Below are positions 42,547 to 50,725 of a DNA stretch of 64,000 nucleotides, one piece after another. The notes under the pieces are model-generated. The model did not search any database, was not told the DNA's origin, and saw only the letters and a program-made list of their open reading frames with translations. The translations under genes and the position numbers were made by a program. The DNA comes from DATGLE01 sp035294325. GTDB lineage: Bacteria > Chloroflexota > Ktedonobacteria > Ktedonobacterales > Ktedonobacteraceae. Where the stretch lies: positions 14,733 through 78,732 of the forward strand of contig DATGLE010000142.1 in the NCBI GenBank assembly GCA_035294325.1, read 5' to 3'. How positions within the stretch are numbered: the first letter of the stretch is position 1; every line of letters begins with the position of its first letter.

Positions 42547-43968
42547 ATGGCACAACGCATTACAATAGAACCAATTACGCGCATCGAGGGCCATGCGAAA
42601 ATCACGGTGCAATTAAACGAAGCCGGCGAGGTGGAGGACGCGCGCTTTCATGTGACGCAGGTACGCGGCTTTGAGAAGTTTTGCGAAGGGCGCCCCTTCA
42701 CCGAGATGCCTTCGCTCATGGCGCGCATCTGTGGCATCTGTCCGGTGAGTCATCTCATTGCCTCCAGCAAAGCCTGCGATGCCCTGCTGGCCGTGCGCAT
42801 TCCACCTACCGCTATCACGCTGCGCCGTATCATGAACCTTGCGCAAATCATGCAATCCCATGCGCTCAGCTTTTTCTACCTGTCTGCCCCCGACCTGCTC
42901 CTGGGAATGGACGCCGATTCTGCCCGGCGCAATATCTTTGGCATTCTGGCGCAGAACCCGCAGATGGCGCGCGACGGCATCCGCCTGCGTTCCACGGGGC
43001 AGCAAATTATCGAGACGCTGGGGGGCAAGCGTATTCATCCGGCCTGGGTTGTCCCAGGCGGAGTGAGCGAGCCACTATCGGCGGAAAAGCGCGAGCGCAT
43101 GCTGGCGATGCTCCCTGAGGCGAAAGAGATCACTCTGCGCACCCTGGCCTGGCTCAAAGGAACCCTGGCACAATATGAGGAAGAAATCGCCAGCTTCGCG
43201 AACTTTCCCTCTTTATTCATGGGGCTGGTCAACGATGCCGGGCAGGTGGAGACCTATGATGGCGCCTTACGTCTCGTAGCCTCAGATGGGCGCGTTATCG
43301 CAGACCGGCTCGATCCGCTCCAGTACCAGGCATTCATTGATGAGAAGATCGAGGATTGGACCTACCTGAAAGCGCCCTATTACAAACCATCAGGCGAGCG
43401 CGAGGGGATGTATCGTGTTGGACCACTGGCGCGCCTGCTGCTGAGCGCAGGCTACGGCACACCGGAGGCGGATCGGGAGCGGGAAGAGTTCCTGGCGACA
43501 TATGGCGAGGTGCGCACCAGTTCGTTCTTCTATCATTACGCGCGGCTCATCGAGATCCTGTATGCATGTGAGCGCATGGAAGCACTGTTGCACGACCCGG
43601 AGATCCTGAATCCACGCGTGCGGGCGCACGCCGAACCGAACCAGCCTGAGGGCATCGGCGTAGCCGAAGCGCCGCGTGGCACGCTCATCCATCACTATAC
43701 GATTGACGAGCATGGCCTGATCCGTTCGGCGAATCTGGTTATTGCCACCGGCCATAACAATCTGGCGATGAATCGCGGTGTGCTGCAAGTGGCGCAACAT
43801 TTTATCAGAAATGCGCATATTACGGATGGCATACTCAATCGCCTTGAGGCGGTAATTCGCGCGTTCGATCCATGCTTGAGCTGTTCTACACATGCCCTCG
43901 GTGAGATGCCGCTGCATGTGCAGCTTTTCGATGCCGCTGGAGCGTTAATCGATGAACGCATCCGCTAG
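42547..43968 (+). CDS. hoxH: HoxH [NiFe] hydrogenase large subunit
   Basis: A 473-aa large subunit. The L1 motif RICGICPVSH (about 60-69) and L2 motif DPCLSCSTH near the C-terminus give the four Cys ligands of the Ni-Fe centre. About 24 residues (ALGEMPLHVQLF and beyond) follow the His of L2 and should be cleaved during maturation, for which the next gene is the candidate protease. It catalyses reversible H2 oxidation; with HoxEFU it can use NAD(H). Confidence 0.92.
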   Translation: MAQRITIEPITRIEGHAKITVQLNEAGEVEDARFHVTQVRGFEKFCEGRPFTEMPSLMARICGICPVSHLIASSKACDALLAVRIPPTAITLRRIMNLAQIMQSHALSFFYLSAPDLLLGMDADSARRNIFGILAQNPQMARDGIRLRSTGQQIIETLGGKRIHPAWVVPGGVSEPLSAEKRERMLAMLPEAKEITLRTLAWLKGTLAQYEEEIASFANFPSLFMGLVNDAGQVETYDGALRLVASDGRVIADRLDPLQYQAFIDEKIEDWTYLKAPYYKPSGEREGMYRVGPLARLLLSAGYGTPEADREREEFLATYGEVRTSSFFYHYARLIEILYACERMEALLHDPEILNPRVRAHAEPNQPEGIGVAEAPRGTLIHHYTIDEHGLIRSANLVIATGHNNLAMNRGVLQVAQHFIRNAHITDGILNRLEAVIRAFDPCLSCSTHALGEMPLHVQLFDAAGALIDERIR

Positions 43969-44464
43969 GAAGCCCACACTGATTATCGGGATCGGCAACC
44001 CGTTACGCAGCGATGACGGCCTGGGGTGGGCTGTGGCCCAGAGGCTTGCCGATGATGGTGGAGAGAACTGCGCCATTCACACGGTGCACCAGTTGACACC
44101 AGAACTGGCGCAGTGGATAGCGGAGACAAAGCTGGTGATCATGGTTGATGCCAGCCGCGAAGGAGAGCCAGGCACGGTGTGTGTTCGTCCTGTCTCTCCC
44201 TCGACACAACCGGGGGCAGCGGGCACGCACGATACAAAACCTGAGGAGCTTACGGCACTGACAGAAGCCATCTACGGTCACTGTCCTCCGGTGGTGATAG
44301 TCAGCATGACCGGCGCGAATTTTAGCATCGGCGAGCAGCTCTCTCCCATCATTACGCGGCGGATCCCGCTTGTCTATGAGATAGTGCGCCAGGTGTGCGC
44401 CACTGGCCTCTCTGACGAAAAGAGGTCAGAAATTCTCTACCTGCATGCAAAGACAGGGACGTGA
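43952..44464 (+). CDS. hoxW: hydrogenase maturation protease
   Basis: A 170-aa HybD/HoxW-type endopeptidase. IIGIGNPLRSDDGLGWAVAQRL has the first metal-binding residue (Asp of DDG), and MVDASREG the second. It should cut the C-terminal tail of HoxH after nickel is in place. It overlaps hoxH by 17 nt, which supports that partnership. Confidence 0.87.
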   Translation: MNASARKPTLIIGIGNPLRSDDGLGWAVAQRLADDGGENCAIHTVHQLTPELAQWIAETKLVIMVDASREGEPGTVCVRPVSPSTQPGAAGTHDTKPEELTALTEAIYGHCPPVVIVSMTGANFSIGEQLSPIITRRIPLVYEIVRQVCATGLSDEKRSEILYLHAKTGT

Positions 44465-44467
44465 ACA

Positions 44468-45613
44468 TTACCCCAGCCGCCCCCCGACGAGCCAGCCCAG
44501 ACCGAAGGTGATAGCGGAAGCCAGCACGCCGAGCAATACCTGACGCCCGGCTGATTTGAGCAGGGAAGCGCCAGTAGTCAGCGTAATCCCGGCGCCAACC
44601 ACAAACAGCCCCAGCATACCGAGCAGCAAGCTGACCAGCACCGCAATCCATCCGCTGCCGAAGGCAAAAGGAAGGACCGGGATAATCGCACCGACTGCAA
44701 AGAGCAGGAACGAGGTGATCGCGGCTTGCCAGGCCGAGCCACCCAGTTCTTCGGGATCGATTCCCAGTTCCTCTCGCGCCAGCGTATCGAGCGCGGCCTC
44801 CGACTTCCCATCCTCTTCATTGCGCGCCATCAACCCTGCGGCCATCTTCTGAGCCGTCTCCTGATCGATCCCTTTCGCCTGGTAAATGAGCGCCAGTTCC
44901 TCCTGCTCCTCTTCCGGGACTTCCGCCAGTTCCTCTCGCTCGACCTCGATCTGGTGGGTATACAGTTCACGCGCGCTCTGCACCGAGAGCCACTCCCCGA
45001 TCGACATCGAGAGCGCACCGGCGAGCATGCCAGCCAGGCCGGTGAACAGCACGGTATGACCCGGCAGGCTGGCCCCGGCCACCCCCATAACCAGGCTGAG
45101 ATTAGTGGTCAGTCCATCGCTGGCTCCCAGAACAGCCGCTCGCAGGGCGTTACCGCCAGTGCTGCGGTGACGCCCCTCGAACTGGGCCAGGATTGGTCCT
45201 GCAATCCCTCCGCCTGTGGAGCGTTGGACTGCGCGAAAGAGCCGCGCATGCGAACGTTCGTCGCCCGGCATGCCAGCCGCGCGCGCCTCCGGCTGGCGCT
45301 CATAGTCATGACCTGCACCCCGTTCCATGGTGGAGATTATGGGGAGAACAGAACTGACCCCGAAGCGTTTCGCGAGCCAGATCAGCACGCGCAGCCGCCA
45401 GCCTGGAGTATATGTTGGAACAGCCTGGCCCGCACTGCGCAGGCGCTCGGCCCAGATGTCAGCATGGCGCTGTTCGGTGCCCGACATCCGCCTGTACAGT
45501 TCAGCCAGGCGGGGATCACGCTCCGCCTTGCTCAACTCCTCATACAACAAAGCGCTCTCCCGTTCGGCCTGCATATTCATGCGGTAACGCTCGATATCGC
45601 TCCTGCTCGCCAT
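44468..45613 (-). CDS. ferritin-like/VIT1 fusion iron transporter
   Basis: A 381-aa protein in two parts. Residues 1-140 form a rubrerythrin-like four-helix bundle with Glu/His metal ligands (MQAERESALLYEELSKAERD, MSGTEQRHADIWAE, GDERSHARLF). Residues about 160-381 form the VIT1/CCC1 membrane domain (GASDGLTTNLSLVMGVAGA to the five helices). This is the MbfA/ferritin-VIT1 arrangement that exports iron or manganese. Its gene is second in a unit with the flavodoxin and lies tail to tail with hoxW. Relevant to iron released or needed during anaerobic shift. Confidence 0.87.
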   Translation of the reverse strand: MASRSDIERYRMNMQAERESALLYEELSKAERDPRLAELYRRMSGTEQRHADIWAERLRSAGQAVPTYTPGWRLRVLIWLAKRFGVSSVLPIISTMERGAGHDYERQPEARAAGMPGDERSHARLFRAVQRSTGGGIAGPILAQFEGRHRSTGGNALRAAVLGASDGLTTNLSLVMGVAGASLPGHTVLFTGLAGMLAGALSMSIGEWLSVQSARELYTHQIEVEREELAEVPEEEQEELALIYQAKGIDQETAQKMAAGLMARNEEDGKSEAALDTLAREELGIDPEELGGSAWQAAITSFLLFAVGAIIPVLPFAFGSGWIAVLVSLLLGMLGLFVVGAGITLTTGASLLKSAGRQVLLGVLASAITFGLGWLVGGRLG

Positions 45614-45632
45614 AGTGATGTTTCCTCTTCTC

Positions 45633-46112
45633 CTATCGTGACGGAGCAGACTGGAATGCCTCCGCCCTGTTAAACAGCATCCGGGTCCAGGTGGCCGCTC
45701 GCTCCACTTCTCCTGGCAGCAGGGGACCTTCCTTCTTCATGGCCTTCACGAAGAAGCTCTCCGGGGAGACGACCTGCTCCACTCCCAGAGCACGAAGCTC
45801 AGCGACCATATGTGGAGCCGCTGAGCGCTTCCAGATGAATCCGCGAAAGCGGGTATCAAAGCAGGCGACGGCCAGGCCCTTCGGCATCTGAGGCGCGATG
45901 TTCTCCAGCCAGGATTGCATCGCCGGCGTTGGTCGAAATCCCTGGGTTGGAGACCCCAATATAAGCAGATCCACTCCCCGGAGCGAGATCACGCGGGGCA
46001 CGTCGACGCGGACAGCCTGCACCTCCCCGAAGCCACGCAGCGTGTCAGCGACGGTCTGGGCAATGCGCTCGGTGTTTCCATATTGCGAATCGTAGACGAT
46101 CAGTGTATTCAT
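45633..46112 (-). CDS. flavodoxin
   Basis: A 159-aa long-chain-like flavodoxin domain. DSQYGNTERIAQTVAD is the FMN phosphate loop (T/S-x-G-NT), SPTQGFRPTPAMQSWL lines the isoalloxazine site. It could accept electrons from NifJ in place of ferredoxin. AAGGAG lies upstream of the ATG. First gene in the unit with the iron transporter, behind the promoter at 46169. Confidence 0.82.
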   Translation of the reverse strand: MNTLIVYDSQYGNTERIAQTVADTLRGFGEVQAVRVDVPRVISLRGVDLLILGSPTQGFRPTPAMQSWLENIAPQMPKGLAVACFDTRFRGFIWKRSAAPHMVAELRALGVEQVVSPESFFVKAMKKEGPLLPGEVERAATWTRMLFNRAEAFQSAPSR

Positions 46113-46168
46113 ATGCTTCTCCTTAAGCCAGATGAGAAATCAGTGTGCTCGTCATCTTCCACAAGGAC

Positions 46169-46232
46169 AGTATCGTTCCTGGCACTCACCGTTCCGTCAC
46201 AACGGGGCGGCCATTCTCACAAAGCCATCACA
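46169..46232 (-). promoter_or_regulatory. four-half-site regulon promoter for 46112 (N15 variant)
   Basis: Minus strand: TGTGA 46232, TGTGA 46221, TGTGA 46201, GGTGA 46190, -10 GATACT 46174-46169. The middle spacer is one base shorter. Confidence 0.8.
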
Positions 46233-46346
46233 GATAGGCTTAACTTCTTCATCGCATCCTTATCAAACATGGCTGCGCTGATTCCTGTGAAGCGGGAAGA
46301 TCTGGGAAAGCATGAAACACGATCAAGGCTGGCCTGCTTGAGCGGT

Positions 46347-46427
46347 GGAGAGATGACACTTGCGGTCATCTCTCCATCCGGGCGACAGGCGCAAACGCAA
46401 TGGAGAGGCGGCCGCAGAGGCCGCCTG
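46347..46427 (-). terminator. tandem hairpins behind the DoxX-Rieske gene
   Basis: Two perfect hairpins: AGGCGGCC-GCAGA-GGCCGCCT (46407-46427), 9 nt after the Rieske stop, and GGAGAGATGAC with its complement (46347-46375). Confidence 0.65.
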
Positions 46428-46435
46428 GTTGCTAT

Positions 46436-47716
46436 CTATAAGGTAATCGCCCCGGTTGCGCTATCCACATGAATTGTGACTGGAGTCAGGGGGGTGGGCG
46501 CTGGCCCCTGCACCACTGCCGCGTTCTGGGCGGGATCGAACTCGGCTCCATGACAGGGGCAGATCAGCAGTCCGCTGCCCTGGTCATAACTTACCGGGCA
46601 GCCGGCGTGGGTACAGGTCGCATCATAGGCCACGAACTGGTCGTTCGAGAGATGGACCAGCACACCGGGATCACCGTTCGAAGGAATCGTAAAATTCACT
46701 GCACTATTCTTCGGCACTGCGGCCACCTGTGCGATGGTCGTTCCTCCTGTTGATGCGCTTGTCGTCCCGCTGGCTGGCGGGGAAGCGGTGGCTGTGGAAG
46801 GAGAAGACGAGAGCGCACCGGCCACATTGGAGTCATCATCGGCATGATGCACGACGCCAGTGCCGCCTTCGTGAGTCGTTCCCAGGCGGCGTAATAGCAG
46901 TCCGGCAGCCGCCACGGCCAGCACGCTGCCTCCTCCGCTGACCAGACCGAGCAGGAAAGCGCGTCGCGTCTCTCTGGCCCTTTGCGCATAACTTAGTCTT
47001 CGCTGGTGCACTCCCCGCGTGGTCGCAGGGTTCGATCTGAACGCCGGTGCCTGCGTTTCTCCAGACACCGGCTTTTCCTTCCTCGGAACGCCAAGCAACA
47101 GGCTTAGCAGAGGAACGAGCCATGTGTATTGCTCAGCAGGTACCCCTTCGAGGAAGGCTGCTGCCAGCTTGCTGTCGAGTGCAGGCAGCCCCGTGCCCAG
47201 CGGGCCACAGAGCAGCAGCGTCAACCAGCAGAAGGTGAAGACGATATCCGAGCCATAAAAGTAGGGATAGACATGCCAGCTTGCCGTCAGGAAGAAAATG
47301 ATGCTGAGCACCATGCCGAAGAAGGCCGCCGGGCGGAAGAGCAATCCGGCGAGTGTCCCGATCCCAATGGCGATTTCGCCACAGGCGATCAGCAGCCCGA
47401 AGAGGTGAGCATGTGGCAGGGCTATCTGCATCAGTACATTATGGAGCGGCGAGCCATTGGCGAAGGAGATGATCTGCCTGCCAATATAGCCCGGGGCCGC
47501 GCGATTGAAGAACTGGGGATCGGTCAACTTCTGCACGCCTGCGTACACAAAGGTAATTCCCAGAAAGAGGCGCAGCGGGAGCAAGACCCACCCGGGAAGG
47601 CCATTGGTGTTAGCAAAAGAGAATGCAGCAGCGCTGCTCTCTCTCTTTATGGGAGATGTTATGGGCGCTGGAGGAGCCGAAGGATATGAACCTGATGGAT
47701 TATGTGTGCGTCTCAT
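46436..47716 (-). CDS. DoxX-Rieske fusion protein
   Basis: A 426-aa membrane protein. Residues about 40-180 are a DoxX/TQO-small domain with four helices (GWVLLPLRLFLGITFVYAGVQKLTD). A linker with twin arginine (RRAFLLGLVSGGGSVLAVAAAG) is followed by a Rieske domain (about 330-426) with CTHAGCPV and CPCHGAEFD, which bind a [2Fe-2S] cluster outside the membrane. The fusion suggests a quinone-linked electron path, perhaps for sulfur or iron. It lacks the regulon promoter. GC-rich hairpins flank both ends. Confidence 0.8.
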   Translation of the reverse strand: MRRTHNPSGSYPSAPPAPITSPIKRESSAAAFSFANTNGLPGWVLLPLRLFLGITFVYAGVQKLTDPQFFNRAAPGYIGRQIISFANGSPLHNVLMQIALPHAHLFGLLIACGEIAIGIGTLAGLLFRPAAFFGMVLSIIFFLTASWHVYPYFYGSDIVFTFCWLTLLLCGPLGTGLPALDSKLAAAFLEGVPAEQYTWLVPLLSLLLGVPRKEKPVSGETQAPAFRSNPATTRGVHQRRLSYAQRARETRRAFLLGLVSGGGSVLAVAAAGLLLRRLGTTHEGGTGVVHHADDDSNVAGALSSSPSTATASPPASGTTSASTGGTTIAQVAAVPKNSAVNFTIPSNGDPGVLVHLSNDQFVAYDATCTHAGCPVSYDQGSGLLICPCHGAEFDPAQNAAVVQGPAPTPLTPVTIHVDSATGAITL

Positions 47717-47774
47717 ATATTCCTGAAAATCTCTCTAAATTAACTATCTAACGTCGTGTGCAAGTTTTCCTCCC

Positions 47775-47795
47775 GGGTGCGCCTGCGGCGCACCC
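47775..47795 (-). terminator. hairpin after the histidine kinase
   Basis: A perfect 9-bp stem (GGGTGCGCC / GGCGCACCC) with a 3-nt loop lies downstream of the kinase stop. The distance of about 125 nt is long, so the role is uncertain. Confidence 0.45.
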
Positions 47796-47920
47796 AAACA
47801 TGCACATCGTGTTATCTACATACAGCAAAACAGGAAGAGCACCTGGCGGTGTTTTCTGTCAGTATAGGGAGTCTGGATTGGAGCAGGATGAAGATTTTGA
47901 AAAAAATGGATCAAGATTGT

Positions 47921-49420
47921 TTAAGATCCTGGCGCCTTGTCGAGTGGAAGCTGGACAATGAACGTCGATCCCTGGCCCGGCTGGCTCTCGACGTGGATTG
48001 TACCGTGATGCATGCGCACGACCCACTCCGCGATAGAGAGACCAAGCCCTGTCCCGCCTGTCGCGCGCGAACGAGCGGTATCAACGCGATAGAACCGCTC
48101 GAAGATATGCGCGATGTGCTCCGGGGCGATGCCGATGCCGGTATCGGAGACCGTAAGCTGTGCATCCGACCCTGTGGCTGTAACCCTGAGCGTCACCTTC
48201 CCTCCCGCGCCTGTGTAGGTCAGCGCATTCGAGAGCAGATTCATCAAGAGCTGGATGAGGCGCGCTTCGTCTCCCACCACCTGCACAGCCTCGCACGTCT
48301 CTACTTCCAGAGCGATCTCGCGCTCGGTTGCCAGCGGCTCCATTACCGTCGCCACATCTTGTGCGAGTCGATCCAGGCACACCGGCTCTTGCTCGAAGCA
48401 GATCTCACCCTCATCGGCCTGCGCCAGCGTGAACAGATCGTGAATGAGATGAGTGAGTCGTTGGGCCTGGAGATTGACCCCGCGCAGGACCGCAAGGCAT
48501 TCATCCTTTGTGCCGTCCTGCGCTACTGCGACATCAGTCATACTGCGGATCGCAGCCACCGGCGTGCGCAGTTCGTGGGAAGCATCGGCGGTGAAACGGC
48601 GCTGCCGAATAAACGTCTTCTCCAGAGCATCGATCATCTCGTTAAAGGTCAGGGCCAGGTGCTGCACCTCATCGCTGGCTCTGGGCACAGGTACGCGCTG
48701 GCGCAGATCGCCCGCTTTGATCGTCGCGGCGGTGCGCGAGAGGCGCTCGATGGGCAGAAAGGCCCGTCTGGCTAACCAGTAGCTGCCCGCCATACTCAGC
48801 AGAAGGGCCAGCGGCGCGATCATCAGCATCTCCAGGACCACGCTGCGCAGCGTATGCTTGAGGGAGGTCAGCGAAGCCGCAACCTGGGCCACGCCATAGA
48901 CCCGGCCATCATCCTGCAAAGGCGCGCTGTAGAGGCGGACTTCCTGGCCGTTATGCGCCCGAACGGTCCCGATCCAGGTTTGATCGTGCAATGGCTGGCT
49001 CACGCTGCTGGCAGGAACGGTAATCGCTCGAAAAGAGGGCGTGGTGTAGAGGACCTTTCCGTCATGGTCCATGATACGCACCAGCGTGTCCAGATCGACA
49101 TCGAAGTTGGGATCTTCGTAGCTTCCCCTTCTGGTTGCATGCGCCTCGGTCTGGTCAAGGGCATCGCCTGTGATCAGTCCGGCCAGCTCGCCAGTCTTAT
49201 CATGAAGCGTGACAACATTGTTCTGCTGGCTTACCGAGGCTTCGATCTGATTCATACGCAGGCGCAGCGTGGTATCAAAGTTCGCGGTCAGCGAATTCCT
49301 CAAATTTATATAAAAGACCATCCCGCACAGCAGAAACAGTGCAGTAAAGATGCTGCCATACCAGAGGGTAAGCTGAACACTTACTCCCGGCGGCCACATG
49401 CGCGATACCCGCTGTATCAT
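47921..49420 (-). CDS. sensor histidine kinase (OmpR partner)
   Basis: A 499-aa sensor kinase. TM1 (about 18-40), an external sensor region of about 150 residues, TM2 (about 196-218), HAMP, then FTADASHELRTPVAAIRSM with the phosphoacceptor H282, an N box, DTGIGIAPEHIAHIFERFYRVD and GTGLGLSIAEWVV. The sensor region has no obvious heme or Cys cluster, so the stimulus cannot be named. The ATG at 49420 has AAGGAG upstream and lies 1 nt after the regulator stop, so the two are translationally coupled. Candidate sensor for the whole regulon. Confidence 0.92.
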   Translation of the reverse strand: MIQRVSRMWPPGVSVQLTLWYGSIFTALFLLCGMVFYINLRNSLTANFDTTLRLRMNQIEASVSQQNNVVTLHDKTGELAGLITGDALDQTEAHATRRGSYEDPNFDVDLDTLVRIMDHDGKVLYTTPSFRAITVPASSVSQPLHDQTWIGTVRAHNGQEVRLYSAPLQDDGRVYGVAQVAASLTSLKHTLRSVVLEMLMIAPLALLLSMAGSYWLARRAFLPIERLSRTAATIKAGDLRQRVPVPRASDEVQHLALTFNEMIDALEKTFIRQRRFTADASHELRTPVAAIRSMTDVAVAQDGTKDECLAVLRGVNLQAQRLTHLIHDLFTLAQADEGEICFEQEPVCLDRLAQDVATVMEPLATEREIALEVETCEAVQVVGDEARLIQLLMNLLSNALTYTGAGGKVTLRVTATGSDAQLTVSDTGIGIAPEHIAHIFERFYRVDTARSRATGGTGLGLSIAEWVVRMHHGTIHVESQPGQGSTFIVQLPLDKAPGS

Positions 49421-49421
49421 G

Positions 49422-50093
49422 CTATGGCTCCTTGAGTTGATAGCCCGCCCCCCGCACCGTATGGATGACATCCGGCTCCCCCTGCTCACACAGCTTGCGG
49501 CGCAGGTAGGCGATATAGACATCAATCACATTCGAGAAGTTTTCGGACTCGATGTTCCACAGGTGCTCCGCGATCATCTCCCGGCTCAGGACGTGGGAGG
49601 GATGACACAGCAGAAATTCCAGCAGCGAATACTCTTTGGCCGTCAGAGGAATGTAACGCTCCCCCCTGCGTACTTCGTGGGTGAGCGTATTCAGGGTAAT
49701 ATCGAGAAACTGTAAGATCGGGCCTCTCACTGGACTCGCTCGTCTGAGCAGGGCACGCACCCGCGCTTCCAGTTCAGCGAAGGCGAAGGGCTTGGTCAGA
49801 TAGTCGTCGGCGCCCAGGTTCAGCCCATCGACCCGGTGTTTGAGATCTCCCAGGGCGGTCAAAAAGAGCACTGGCACCTGCACCGCCTGATGGCGGAGTT
49901 GCTTGCACACCTCAAAGCCGTCCAGGTGTGGCAGCAAGATATCGAGAATGATCAGATCATAAGGAACCATTCTCGCCAGATCAAGCGCTTCCTGCCCATC
50001 CGTAACCAGGTCAACCGCGTACCGATTCCTTTGCAACCCCCGCTTCATGCTCTCACCTAGAGCCGGGTCATCTTCTGCCAGCAAGATCCGCAT
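49422..50093 (-). CDS. OmpR-family response regulator
   Basis: A 223-aa response regulator. The receiver has ED at 7-8, phosphorylation Asp51 (LIILDILLP), Thr/Ser and KPF (LTKPFAF). The C-terminal winged helix has YIPLTAKEYSLLEFLLCHPSHVLSREMIAEHLW and the recognition helix NVIDVYIAYLRRKL, so it should bind tandem direct repeats. It is the only such regulator in the window and lies divergent to a four-half-site promoter (50228). It is the leading candidate for the protein that reads TGTGA-N6-TGTGA; this is inferred from protein class and location. No clear array drives its own gene. Confidence 0.92.
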   Translation of the reverse strand: MRILLAEDDPALGESMKRGLQRNRYAVDLVTDGQEALDLARMVPYDLIILDILLPHLDGFEVCKQLRHQAVQVPVLFLTALGDLKHRVDGLNLGADDYLTKPFAFAELEARVRALLRRASPVRGPILQFLDITLNTLTHEVRRGERYIPLTAKEYSLLEFLLCHPSHVLSREMIAEHLWNIESENFSNVIDVYIAYLRRKLCEQGEPDVIHTVRGAGYQLKEP

Positions 50094-50227
50094 GCCAGCT
50101 CCTCCTCTTCATTAAATCACACATCCGTTTCCGACCTCTCAGTATAGAGGAACTTTATGAGAAACAGATGAGAAAGTATGATACTGCTCTCACTTCTATG
50201 CCTATCAATACCCCGCGCTCACTGTTT

Positions 50228-50292
50228 GTGATTCCTCTGTGAGACTTGTGCTCGTCGCCGTAACGTGTTTGTGAGACGTATAGACGATACTG
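50228..50292 (+). promoter_or_regulatory. four-half-site regulon promoter for 50355
   Basis: TGTGA 50228, TGTGA 50239, CGTAA 50260, TGTGA 50271, -10 GATACT 50287-50292. A weaker TGAGA pair (50159, 50170) lies upstream toward the regulator gene. Confidence 0.85.
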
Positions 50293-50354
50293 AACACATC
50301 GGATCGGTGAAGGTCGTGAGACGCACGACTGTGTTCAGAAAGGAAGAAATCATC

Positions 50355-50630
50355 ATGATGTTATGGGGATATGGCTACGCCTGGCCGATGATTGGCATGG
50401 TCATATGGAACCTTGTCTGGCTGGGGCTTCTGGCTGTAGGGATCTGGCTGCTCATCCGCTGGATAGCCCACGCCGCCGCCACTCGTCCTCGCTCTCCGGC
50501 AGATCAGCCCTCGGCAGTAGAGATCCTTCGCCAGCGCTATGCTCGTGGGGAGATCGATACAACGACCTTTGAGCAGATGCGAGAGCGTCTCGAAGCTGAT
50601 AAGGAGCGGCAGCCGGCGAGCCACAGCTAG
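50355..50630 (+). CDS. SHOCT-domain small membrane protein
   Basis: A 91-aa protein with one membrane helix (about 9-36), MMLWGYGYAWPMIGMVIWNLVWLGLLAVGIW, and a C-terminal SHOCT-type motif (AVEILRQRYARGEIDTTTFEQMRERLE). SHOCT tails are short oligomerisation units on many membrane proteins. It is the first gene of a unit that may run on to murB at 55181. Start at ATG 50355 or 50358, 8-11 nt after AAAGGAAG. Confidence 0.75.
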   Translation: MMLWGYGYAWPMIGMVIWNLVWLGLLAVGIWLLIRWIAHAAATRPRSPADQPSAVEILRQRYARGEIDTTTFEQMRERLEADKERQPASHS

Positions 50631-50725
50631 CAAGAGAAGCTGTGTATAACACGAAGTCGTCATCGTCATAGCCGGGTGGCTTTCGACGATATGAACGAGC
50701 AGGGAATCCCTGTGAGGAGGAGTGC

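Noticed and set aside
50094..50227. Array driving the response regulator gene itself
   Set aside because: Scattered TCACT/TCACA and a TGAGA pair occur, but no set fits the spacing in the minus direction. Autoregulation is not supported.
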